Below, in pieces: positions 1 through 6,845 of a stretch of DNA of 6,845 nucleotides. Origin of the DNA: Phycisphaerae bacterium (GTDB lineage Bacteria; Planctomycetota; Phycisphaerae; Tepidisphaerales; Tepidisphaeraceae). The DNA lies in contig JAUJNJ010000168.1 in NCBI GenBank assembly GCA_030448225.1, forward strand, positions 1-6,845. Direction: 5' to 3'. The position numbers and the translations under genes are program-made. A model generated the notes under the pieces. The model saw nothing but the letters and a program-made list of their open reading frames with translations. It was not told the DNA's origin and did not search any database. Position 1 is the stretch's first letter, and each line of letters begins with the position of its first letter.

Positions 1-572
<572 letters not shown>

Positions 573-577
573 CAGTG

Positions 578-581
578 CTCC
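578..581 (-). promoter_or_regulatory. Shine-Dalgarno site of the MoxR gene
   Basis: On the minus strand GGAG stands 5 nt before the ATG at 572, a standard spacing. It supports that start and independent ribosome entry in the 41-bp gap after the DUF4159 stop codon. Confidence 0.7.
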
Positions 582-613
582 GGTCTGCGGGGGTGTAGGT
601 GTGGGTGGACGGA

Positions 614-2158
614 TCAGTGGCTCAAGGCGTACGCGACGACATCGATGACGAGCCGCAGGGCATCGTCATAAGACGGGCCCTTCGCGTACGCGTTGGACTC
701 CCGGTTCACGCCGCTCATGAGGTCGAACGGCGTGTAGAGCACCGCCAGGTGCCCGTCCACGAACAGGCCGTAAAACTCGGGGAACTCCAGCCGCGGGTCA
801 TCCTTGAGGGCGGCGGGCGTGTAGGTGATGCCGTCGAGCGCGATCCAACTGTTGAACAGCGGGTGGGTCGGCGGGAGCTTGATCAGCTCGCCCTCCGGCA
901 GCGCCTTTTTCAGCTCCCGGCGGAACGCGCCGTCGAACGGCTTGAGGCCCGCCGATGCCGACGCGACCAGCATCCCCCCGCGACGGAGGTAGCTCGTCAG
1001 CCCCTGGGCTTCGGCGGCGGTGAGGCGGAAGTCGTGGTGTCCCGTCATGAACACCAGCGGGTAGCGGCCGAGCAGCGGGTCGTCCAGCGCGACCGGGTGC
1101 GGCGCGTAGTCGACCGGGATGCCGGTGTTGTCGTTCAACCCGTTGGCCAGGCTGTTCTGGATCGCGGGGTTGTCGTCCCAGCTCCCCGAGTATTGCACGA
1201 CCGCGCAGCGCACTGCGTCGCCCGGGCGAGTCTGCCCGCCGTACACCGGGAACTCCTGCGCGAGAAAGCGGCCGTACTCGGTGCTGCCCAGCACGTAGGC
1301 GATCAGGTTGACGCCGAGGCGGATCGCCGACTCGCCCACGAGGTGCCGCCCGGCCGGGTGGTACTCGGTGGCACTCCACGACGCGCCCATTCCGGAGGGG
1401 ATCAGGATGGCGGCGGCGCGCGTGCCGACGTCGATCGAGTGGACCTCCGGCGGCTGCATGAGCTGCACGCCGTTCACCATCGACATGACTTGCTGGACGC
1501 GGTAGCGGGCGTTGAACACCGGGTGGTCCGCCGACAGCCGCATGAACTGCTTCTGCGGGAACACCCGCCGCATCTCGCGGGCCACGGCGCGGGAGAACTC
1601 CTCACGGCCGCGTGCGGCGTTGAAAATGATCGTCCCGCCGTCGGCGAGAAATTTCCGCAGGTTATCGACCTCCGGCTCCTTCAGGACGAAGTCGTAGTCG
1701 CCGGCCATGAACAGAATCGGGATGTCGACCGGGTCGAACCCGGGGCTCGCGAGCGGCTTGGTGGCGTACTGGTAGTTGTTCCCGTCCGCCAGCCGCTGGT
1801 TGGTGTAGGTGATCAGGTTCGAGGCGTCGTTCGGGTAGCTCTTCCACTGGTCGAACTTCTGGACCGTGCCGTCGGGGTGGATGTACTCGAGCTGCTCGCC
1901 GTATTCGACCTTGTAGACCACCGTGAGGTTCGTCGGCGGCGGGGGCGTGCGCTCCTGCGTCTTGCGCTGGCTCGGGCCGGGGTCGGGCAGCAGGCTCGTG
2001 TCCTCGCCGCTGGCGATGGTGCGCGGCGGCTCCTTTACCGGCGGCGGGGGCTTGCTCTCGGCCGGCGGGAACTCGACCCGCCGTTGGGCCGAGGCCGGGG
2101 AGGCCGGCAGCAGTAGCAAGACTGCCGTCACGATGGCAACGAGCACCTCCCCCCTCAT
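614..2158 (-). CDS. Exported protein with two tandem DUF4159 domains
   Basis: The protein has 514 residues and no frame breaks. Residues 1-24 form a signal peptide (hydrophobic [12 protein letters not shown], cleavage likely after ASA, 22-24). A Pro-rich linker (30-75) is followed by two DUF4159-type domains, about 77-305 and 312-514. The domains share landmarks: [13 protein letters not shown] (147-159) and [13 protein letters not shown] (367-379); [11 protein letters not shown] (170-180) and [11 protein letters not shown] (390-400); HPVFN (212-216) and HPLFN (432-436); and a final helix, [10 protein letters not shown] (282-291) and [10 protein letters not shown] (505-514). DUF4159 is thought to have a class I glutamine-amidotransferase-like fold. 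Its biochemical role is not established, and it commonly sits beside MoxR, DUF58 and vWA genes, as here. The frame stays open to 2308, but ATG at 2158 is chosen because the signal peptide begins there and the upstream translation is Arg-rich repeat DNA. No Shine-Dalgarno at normal spacing is visible; a hairpin occupies that place. Confidence 0.93.
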   Translation of the reverse strand: MRGEVLVAIVTAVLLLLPASPASAQRRVEFPPAESKPPPPVKEPPRTIASGEDTSLLPDPGPSQRKTQERTPPPPTNLTVVYKVEYGEQLEYIHPDGTVQKFDQWKSYPNDASNLITYTNQRLADGNNYQYATKPLASPGFDPVDIPILFMAGDYDFVLKEPEVDNLRKFLADGGTIIFNAARGREEFSRAVAREMRRVFPQKQFMRLSADHPVFNARYRVQQVMSMVNGVQLMQPPEVHSIDVGTRAAAILIPSGMGASWSATEYHPAGRHLVGESAIRLGVNLIAYVLGSTEYGRFLAQEFPVYGGQTRPGDAVRCAVVQYSGSWDDNPAIQNSLANGLNDNTGIPVDYAPHPVALDDPLLGRYPLVFMTGHHDFRLTAAEAQGLTSYLRRGGMLVASASAGLKPFDGAFRRELKKALPEGELIKLPPTHPLFNSWIALDGITYTPAALKDDPRLEFPEFYGLFVDGHLAVLYTPFDLMSGVNRESNAYAKGPSYDDALRLVIDVVAYALSH

Positions 2159-2160
2159 GG

Positions 2161-2179
2161 CGCGGGCGTCCCGCCCGCG
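2161..2179. repeat. Perfect 8-bp stem, 3-nt loop palindrome abutting the DUF4159 start
   Basis: CGCGGGCG (2161-2168), loop TCC, then its exact reverse complement CGCCCGCG (2172-2179). It ends two bases before the ATG at 2158. The core resembles the short GGCGGGACGCC palindromes I associate with intergenic DNA in planctomycete-type genomes, so it may be one copy of a dispersed element. In the mRNA it would form a strong hairpin over the ribosome-binding region. Confidence 0.7.
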
Positions 2180-2247
2180 TTTGTCCCGGATTTCAGACGC
2201 GCGCCGCCCCGGCACGACGCGTCGAACACCCACACCCGCCGCCGCGT

Positions 2248-2265
2248 CGCGCCCTTCGCGGCGCG
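2248..2265. repeat. 6-bp stem, 6-nt loop inverted repeat
   Basis: CGCGCC (2248-2253) and GGCGCG (2260-2265) pair around the loop CTTCGC. In DNA this G+C-rich a 6-bp stem can arise by chance. It is listed because it sits among stronger palindromes. Confidence 0.35.
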
Positions 2266-2279
2266 TCCCCCGCCACGGC

Positions 2280-2305
2280 CCATGGGCATGAGTCCATGCC
2301 CATGG
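2280..2305. repeat. Perfect 11-bp stem, 4-nt loop inverted repeat
   Basis: Arm CCATGGGCATG (2280-2290), loop AGTC, arm CATGCCCATGG (2295-2305). This is the longest perfect hairpin seen in the gap. Lying 125-150 nt after the beta-helix stop, it could act as a transcript-end or mRNA-stabilising structure, but no T-tract follows on either strand. A dispersed extragenic palindrome is the likelier reading. Confidence 0.75.
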
Positions 2306-2381
2306 CACGCGGACTCGGCGGGGGGCTCACTCACCTCGTCGTGGCACCGGCGCTCCCGCCCTGCTGCATGCTCGCGCGACA

Positions 2382-2405
2382 CATGGGCCCATGCCGCAAG
2401 CGGCA
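2382..2405. repeat. Two adjoining palindromes just after the beta-helix gene
   Basis: CATGGGCCCATG (2382-2393) is a 12-bp perfect palindrome. It overlaps by two bases TGCCGCAAGCGGCA (2392-2405), which folds as a 5-bp stem with the loop CAAG. They lie 25-48 nt downstream of the stop at 2430. A weak transcription-end role is possible but not shown: there is no T-run. Confidence 0.5.
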
Positions 2406-2429
2406 ACGCGACTCGTAGTGCGTTGGGCT

Positions 2430-4203
2430 TCACGGGATCGGCACCTCCAGCGTCGGCGTCGGGTCGTTCCGGCTTCGGGCGGTACCACTTGGCCTCCGGC
2501 GTGACGGTCACCGTCTTGACGGGCTTGGGCTCCTGGTCGGCCCGCCCCTCCGACGCGTCGTGACGGTCACGTTGTACTGCGGCGGCGGCGTCCAGGCGGC
2601 CGTCGCCCTCGATCACCCACGTCTTGACGATCAGCGGCTTGAGCGACTTCGGCAGCGGCGTCGTAGCCCCACCGCGGCCGGCGTTACGGACGTTGAGGTC
2701 CGCCGCACCGGGCGGCGGCTGCGGCGGTTGGCCGTGGTCACGGTCACCGCCGCCCCGGGCGGGGGCGTGCCCTTGACGGCCACCACGCAGTGCTGCATCG
2801 CCTGCACGCGCGGCGTCGGCGTGACGGCGGCCGTCGGCTCCACCTTGACCTGCTCGGGGGTCAGGTCGCAGTTCACGAGCGTCGCCGCGTTCACGAAGTG
2901 GATCCGCACGCCGTCCTTCGGCACGTTGACGAACCGCAGGTTCGCCGCCTGGATGGTGGCCGGGGTGATCGACAGGCCGGTGACGCAGTTGTCGAACGTC
3001 ACGTCCTCCATCGCGCTCATCGACGTGAGGACGACGCCCACGGCCGAGCCGCGGACCACGAGGTTCTTGACCATGTCGTTCGAGCCGACCCAGTACAGGC
3101 CGTTCTGACACCCGTCGAGCACGTTGCCGGAGACGACGGTGTCGGTCTGCGAGTAGCCGGAGATCACCGTAGGTGTACTTGCCGCTGACCGCGTTGCCGC
3201 GGACCTCATGATGAGCAGGCGTTGAGCGCGATCGCGTTGAATGGCAGCGGCTCGGCGGCGGCGTACGCGCGAACGTGGTGTTGTTCACGACGGCCGGCGT
3301 GTCGCAGGACTCGAGCGCGACCGGCCGGCGTTGGTGAACGAGAGCAGCCGTTGACGATCAGCCGCTCGTTGGGCTTGGCCGGTGTTGTCGATCGTGGACC
3401 CCTTGGGCGGCGCGCCGTCGAGTTGGACGTCGCGCACGTCGAGCTGACGTCGGCCACCTCGACGACCGCCAGTCGCTGCGGGGCCGGCACGGGGGGCGGC
3501 AGCGGCGGCGCGGGCGTGCCGGGGGGTGGCGCCGGGGGCGGAGGCGGGGGCGGGGCGGGCGGGACGGAGCGCAGCACGACGTTCCGCCGGCCGTCCTTGA
3601 TCTTCGGCCGGCCCGAGGCCAGCAGCCGCCGCCCTTGCCGAGTTTGAGCGTGCGCAACAGGCGGGGTCGGGCGGTCAGGCGGACCTCGAAGTGGTCGTCC
3701 TCGCGGCCGGCCGCGTCAGCAGCCCGTAGCTCTCCAGCGGCCCCGCCAGGGCGAGCACGCGCGTGCCGCCCGACTTGAACGTCAGCAGCCCGTCGGGGTC
3801 GACGTACAACTCCGCACACACGTTCGCCACGGGCGGCACCGCCGGAGGGGCGGGGGGCCGCCGGGTGCGCTGGTGCGCCCCGGTGGTAACGCAACCGCGG
3901 TGCGCCCGGGGTGCGGCCGGCGCGGCCGGGCCGACGCCCGCACCGATTCCGGCTCCGGCCGCGTAAGGGCCGGGGGCGGGCGGCCCCCGCCGGCGATGTC
4001 GCGGTCGAAGACGACGACGTCCTCCGACGTGATGACGACCGAGGTCGTCGGGCCCGAGGACGGCGTTGTCGCGCGCCCACGTCGCCGGGTCGCTCCGGCC
4101 CCCGCCCGTGCCGTTCCGAGTAGACCTCCGCCGCGCGCGCCGCCCCGCCGGCCAACGATGCCGCGGCGAGGAACGCGAGGATGAGCCGGCGTGCGTGCGT
4201 CAT
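2430..4203 (-). pseudogene. Secreted G8-like / right-handed beta-helix protein, frameshifted about 16 times
   Basis: The start is ATG at 4203: a signal peptide follows (ILAFLAAASLAGG, cleavage near residue 24). Read across frames, the order is a G8-like start (SDPATWARDNAVLGP, TTSVVITSEDVVVFDRDIA), a Pro/Ala/Gly-rich insert (about 3990-3831), the rest of the G8-like fold (VANVCAELYVDPDGLLTFKS, VLALAGPLESYG), LRTLKLGKGG, a Pro-rich linker (3479-3562), a beta-helix and the end TPTLEVPIP with TGA at 2430. The beta-helix is clearest at 3185-2740, in one frame, with coils of about 22 residues (VVSGNVLDGCQNGLYWVG, MVKNLVVRGSAVGVVL, MEDVTFDNCVTGLSI). Frame changes fall near 4130, 4055, 3990, 3715, 3630, 3445, 3385, 3350, 3320, 3265, 3210, 3185, 2730, 2575, 2560 and 2460. 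No stop falls on the joined path, so assembly indels are likelier than old decay. The ribosome site is weak (AGGA 11 nt upstream). The ligand or substrate is unknown; a cell-surface or polysaccharide role is a guess from the folds. Confidence 0.72.
3479..3562 (-). other. Proline-rich linker in the beta-helix protein
   Basis: About 28 residues are mostly proline, including a run of seven, with Ala, Gly, Thr and Val between. They follow KIKDGRRNVVLRSV and precede QRLAVVEVADV, so they separate the G8-like front part from the beta-helix. The repetitive C/G DNA here is prone to length errors. Confidence 0.6.
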
Positions 4204-4614
4204 CGGTCGGCCCGTCCTGTAGTGCGAAGTTCACCATCGCGTCGTACTGCCGGTCGGTCACGGGCGTGACGGAGATCGCGTCGAGCTCGACCGCGCTCCC
4301 CACACGTGCCGGACCGACGTCGCCGCCCGCCGTCCCGGGTGTCCGGGGCGCGCAGGAGGAAGCCGAGCTTGCGCCCACTGGCCGTACGTGTAGTTGAAGT
4401 AGGTCAGTGCCCTGTCCTTCAGCGGGTCGAGCTCGGTGCCGGTGCCGTAAAGCCAGGCGTGCGCTCCGTGCGAGGCGGCGGGCAAGGTGTTGCCGTCTCG
4501 CGGCACCACATCTCGACCCACACGTGCCCGCCGCTGCGCGTCGCCGCCCTGGCAGCCCCAGTCCGCCTGCACGGTCATGGCGGTCGTGGATTCGAGGAGC
4601 GCGCCCCCCGGCCC
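4200..4614 (-). pseudogene. Frameshifted C-terminal module of the PA14/PKD/TPR protein
   Basis: The upstream frame ends at 4575, but the neighbouring frame gives GGALLESTTAMTVQADWGCQ directly after LPLRGVG. The join is a one-base shift in the G-run near 4601-4608. Further pieces follow in order: GHVWVEMWCRE (near 4530-4500), GNTLPAASHGAHAWLYGTGT and LKDRALTYFNYTYGQW (4497-4375), GRKLGFLLRAPDTRDGG (4375-4325), and VELDAISVTPVTDRQYDAMV to NFALQ (4325-4215). Together they make a beta-rich domain of about 130 residues with Cys in GCQ and WCRE. I do not recognise the family; a carbohydrate-binding-like sandwich is only a guess. A last shift would let it end at TGA 4202-4200, overlapping the next ATG at 4203-4201. 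A separate small gene starting at 4578 is less likely, because the joined path runs on from the upstream protein. Confidence 0.65.
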
Positions 4615-6728
4615 ACCCCGCGCAGCGGCAGGCAGTCGGTCCGGCCGTCGCCGATCAGCGTGTCGTCCGGCTCGAACCCGGTCGCGAAGCCTGCGACCCC
4701 CGCCGGCCGGTCACCCGCGCCACCGGCCTTGCTCCCATCCCAGCCCCCGGTCCCCGCCCCGTCCGCCGGCGCGGGCCGGCGCGCGCGGGCGACGCGCGCC
4801 TCGATCGACCGTCGATACCCGGTCAGTTTCTGTTCGTCGTAGAACGTCGGGAACGACTCCTCCAGCGTGTCCAGCCACTCGATCGCCTTGGCATCGTCAC
4901 CCGCCCGGGCGTGGCTGTCGGCGATGCCGAACAGCGCCTTGGACCGGTACCCGGCCCACTGCGGCAGCTTCAGCAGCACCTCGTAGTGGCCGATGGCGTC
5001 CTCGTACCGCCCGCCGGCCCGGTCCGCCTCGGCCCGGAGGAAGCGGTACAGCCCCTCGAGCTTCTGCTCGGGGTAGTTGACCTCGATCTTCTCCATGAGC
5101 TGCCGCGTCTGGGCCACGTCGCCGGCCCGCAGCCGCTGCTCGGCGACGCGCAGCATCGCGCCGCGCGTGACGGCGCCGGTCTGGGCGGTGGCGTCGAACT
5201 CGGCCCCCCCGAGCGTGCCGGCCAGCCGGTACGCGTCGGCCGCTTTGGGCATCTCGCCGGTCTCGGCGAACAGGTCCCCGAGCCGGATCGCCGCCAGCCG
5301 CACCTCCGGGACCTTCAATCGCCGGTTCTCCTCCAGGATCGTATTGTAAATCCGCCCGGCGGCCTCAACGTCGCGCAGGTGACGAAAGCTCACATCGGCG
5401 GCCTGGAGCTTCACCCGGACCCGCAGGCTCGGCGTCTTGGCGAACTCCTTCAATGCCTCGTCGCCGTGCGCCAGTGCCTGCTCGGCCTTCCCCTGGCGCG
5501 CCAGCGATTCCATCAGCGCGACGTGGGCGCTGGCGCGGGCCGGCGCGTCGCCGTTCGGCGCGGCCAGGACCTGCCGCGACACCTTCTCCAGCAGCGGCCA
5601 GTGGTCGGTCTGCTCGCAGACGCGGAGGAAGTTGAACGCCTGCCGGAGCCGCGACGGGTCCAGCTTCGCCAGGTCCCACGCCGCGATCGCGCGCACCGCC
5701 TTGCCCGCCGAGAACGGGCTGGCCGTAACCGGCGCGTTCCAGACCGCCACGGTCCGCTGCGCCGGCGGCAGGCCCGGTGACGACGTGAGCTTGACCGGGT
5801 ACGGCCCCTCCTTGAAATAGACGTGCGTCACGGACCGCCCGGTTGCCATCGAACCGTCGCCGAAGTCCCAGGTGAGTTGGGCCGGGTCGGTCACCGTGCC
5901 CTGCGCCTCGAAGCGGACGAGGTACAGCGTCTGCCCGACCGATCCCAGCACGTCGTCCATGCCCCACCCGATCGTCGCGGCCTGCCCACCGCCCGCTTCC
6001 TGCACGTCGGTGACCGTCGCGTACAGCGGCTGGGCGAACGCGTCGGGCGGCACGTAGGCCCACTGGTTGGCCCCCGGCGGCACCCACAGCAACACGCAGA
6101 AGCCGACGCTCGCCGCGTTCTCGCCGACCACGTGATGCACCTCGAACGGGTGGACGCCTGCGGCCAGGTCGATCGCCGCGCCGTTCGTGCTGATCGGGCT
6201 CGACCCGGTCAGCCGCTCGTTGGTCCCGCCGCGCGCGAACACCTTGTGGCCGTCGATGAACAGGAACGCGGCATCCTGCGCATTGACAAGGAAGCGGTAG
6301 GTGCCGGCCGTCTTGATGTTGAGGAACCCGCGGTACGACGTGGCGTAGTTGCGCGGCTCGCTCGGCCGGGCGGGGTTCATCGTGGAGATGACCTCCGCCA
6401 GCGGCGCGTTGCCGATGACCGTTTCGCTCTTCTTCAGGCCCTCGACGACGTTGGCCCAGGTGTCGATCGGGGCGCCGCCCCATTGGCGGAACTCGGCGAC
6501 CAGCCCCTCCTGGGCCGGCGGCGTCGCGGCCACGGCGGGGGGGGCGGCGGGGTTGCCGGCGTAAGCCCAGTACCACCTGTCGTTGGCCGACCGCGCGAAC
6601 TGCACCACCGTGTCGCCGCCGGGATCGTGCGAGAGCACGCTCACGGGGATCGGCTGGCCGGCCGCATTCTGGACGGCGACGTCGCTGCCGTCGGGCTTGA
6701 GCCACCCCCCCGCCGGCAGCCGGGCCAT
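4575..6728 (-). CDS. Large multidomain protein: DUF2341-like, PA14, PKD and TPR modules (5' partial)
   Basis: The intact frame has 717 residues from the ATG at 6728. Residues 1-65 resemble the DUF2341 module (DGSDVAVQNAAGQPIPV, RWYWAYAGNPAA). A PA14-type domain spans about 75-235 (YRGFLNIKTAGTYRFLVNAQ at 132-151, AAFLFIDGHKVF at 153-164); PA14 domains often bind sugars. A PKD domain spans about 265-335 (LTWDFGDGS 285-293, VTHVY 300-304, PYPVKLT 309-315). Residues 343-650 are helical with TPR-like pairs (401-432, 478-507, 522-555, 560-591, 596-629), suggesting protein-protein contacts. A Gly/Pro-rich linker (650-678) leads into the C-terminal module that is broken by frameshift. The true N terminus, presumably with a signal peptide, is missing: the frame is open to the window edge and the DUF2341-like fold lacks its first strands. 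It is probably an envelope or secreted protein co-transcribed with the beta-helix gene. No enzyme motif is seen. Confidence 0.88.
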   Translation of the reverse strand: MARLPAGGWLKPDGSDVAVQNAAGQPIPVSVLSHDPGGDTVVQFARSANDRWYWAYAGNPAAPPAVAATPPAQEGLVAEFRQWGGAPIDTWANVVEGLKKSETVIGNAPLAEVISTMNPARPSEPRNYATSYRGFLNIKTAGTYRFLVNAQDAAFLFIDGHKVFARGGTNERLTGSSPISTNGAAIDLAAGVHPFEVHHVVGENAASVGFCVLLWVPPGANQWAYVPPDAFAQPLYATVTDVQEAGGGQAATIGWGMDDVLGSVGQTLYLVRFEAQGTVTDPAQLTWDFGDGSMATGRSVTHVYFKEGPYPVKLTSSPGLPPAQRTVAVWNAPVTASPFSAGKAVRAIAAWDLAKLDPSRLRQAFNFLRVCEQTDHWPLLEKVSRQVLAAPNGDAPARASAHVALMESLARQGKAEQALAHGDEALKEFAKTPSLRVRVKLQAADVSFRHLRDVEAAGRIYNTILEENRRLKVPEVRLAAIRLGDLFAETGEMPKAADAYRLAGTLGGAEFDATAQTGAVTRGAMLRVAEQRLRAGDVAQTRQLMEKIEVNYPEQKLEGLYRFLRAEADRAGGRYEDAIGHYEVLLKLPQWAGYRSKALFGIADSHARAGDDAKAIEWLDTLEESFPTFYDEQKLTGYRRSIEARVARARRPAPADGAGTGGWDGSKAGGAGDRPAGVAGFATGFEPDDTLIGDGRTDCLPLRGVGRGARSSNPRPP

Positions 6729-6845
6729 AACGGTCGTGGGCCCCGGCCCCGCCCGGGCCCCCCCCACCCCCCACCGGGACCCCCCCCCGGAACCCCCCAC
6801 CCACGCCCGCGCGGGCGCGGGCCCCCGCGCGCTGGGGCTCTTAGG
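6729..6845 (-). other. G/C homopolymer-rich end with the frame still open
   Basis: On the minus strand this stretch has repeated G-runs, one of nine G at 6781-6789, and translates in the open frame to Gly/Arg/Pro-rich sequence unlike any folded domain or signal peptide. The gene's true 5' part should be here or beyond, so the consensus is probably unreliable. A GTG at 6800 gives a formal start but no sensible N terminus. Confidence 0.5.

Larger units (their letters stand above)
2159..2429. other. 271-bp intergenic region rich in palindromes
   Basis: This gap lies between the stop of the beta-helix gene (2430) and the DUF4159 start (2158). It contains at least five perfect inverted repeats or palindromes (2161-2179, 2248-2265, 2280-2305, 2382-2393, 2392-2405). 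Any promoter for the DUF4159-MoxR unit should lie here, but I see no convincing -35/-10 pair. No stem is followed by a T-run on the minus strand, so I do not call a terminator. The open frames crossing it give low-complexity Arg/Gly-rich translations and are not genes. Confidence 0.6.

Noticed and set aside
599..2116. Plus-strand open frame of 505 codons opposite the DUF4159 gene
   Set aside because: It is antisense to a well-supported gene, rich in Arg, Val, His and Gly, with no recognisable motif. Long shadow frames are expected in DNA this G+C-rich.
2280..2305. Rho-independent terminator
   Set aside because: The stem is good but no T-run follows it on either strand.
2159..2308. Upstream start at 2308 for the DUF4159 protein
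   Set aside because: It would add 50 Arg/Gly-rich residues before a typical signal peptide and start inside the 11-bp inverted repeat.
2161..2405. CRISPR array or other regularly spaced repeat
   Set aside because: The palindromes differ from each other and are irregularly spaced; there are no spacers of even length and no cas gene.
2155..3288. Minus-strand open frame of 377 codons as a single gene running into the DUF4159 start
   Set aside because: Only some segments carry the beta-helix protein. The rest is the wrong frame, and below 2430 it reads through palindromic intergenic DNA. The coherent protein ends with TGA at 2430 in another frame.
2450..4614. Programmed ribosomal frameshifting
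   Set aside because: About 21 switches in both directions are far beyond any known programmed frameshift, and there is no recurring slippery site with a consistent downstream structure.
4407..5780. Plus-strand open frame of 457 codons opposite the TPR region
   Set aside because: It is an Arg/Pro/Leu-rich antisense shadow with no domain or start signal; the minus strand encodes clear PA14, PKD and TPR motifs.

Overview
The window is very G+C-rich bacterial DNA. All four genes lie on the minus strand, so they are transcribed from the high-coordinate end towards position 1. The gene set (a MoxR-type AAA+ ATPase next to a double DUF4159 protein, preceded by large secreted-type proteins with DUF2341-like, PA14, PKD, TPR and beta-helix modules) best fits a member of the Planctomycetota, perhaps Phycisphaerae or a Gemmata/Isosphaera relative. 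That placement is inference: there is no rRNA or other marker gene here, and DUF4159/MoxR pairs also occur in other phyla.

Layout in the direction of transcription. Positions 6845-6729 are G/C homopolymer-rich, with the reading frame still open. From 6728 to 4575 runs an intact reading frame for a DUF2341-like + PA14 + PKD + TPR protein, and its C-terminal module continues, broken by frame switches, down to about 4200. A second gene starts at 4203, probably overlapping the first at ATGA. It encodes a signal peptide, a G8-like domain interrupted by a low-complexity insert, a proline-rich linker and a right-handed beta-helix, and it ends at 2430. It is also broken by many frame switches. A 271-bp gap (2429-2159) follows and holds several palindromes. 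Then come an intact 514-residue exported protein with two tandem DUF4159 domains (2158-614) and, 41 bp further on, the first 190 residues of a MoxR ATPase (572-1, running off the window).

The DUF4159 and MoxR genes look like one transcription unit. Such units usually continue with DUF58 and von Willebrand A genes, which would lie beyond position 1. The upstream pair looks like a separate two-gene unit for envelope or secreted proteins. Nothing in the sequence links the two units functionally except orientation and proximity.

The most notable feature is the segment from about 4610 to 2450. I count about 21 switches of reading frame there, yet the fragments join in order into sensible proteins. 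The flanking 2.1 kb and 2.1 kb contain none. A local stretch of poor consensus (single-base indels in G/C runs) is the most likely cause; recent gene decay is the alternative. I found no convincing new defence, mobile or RNA-based system.
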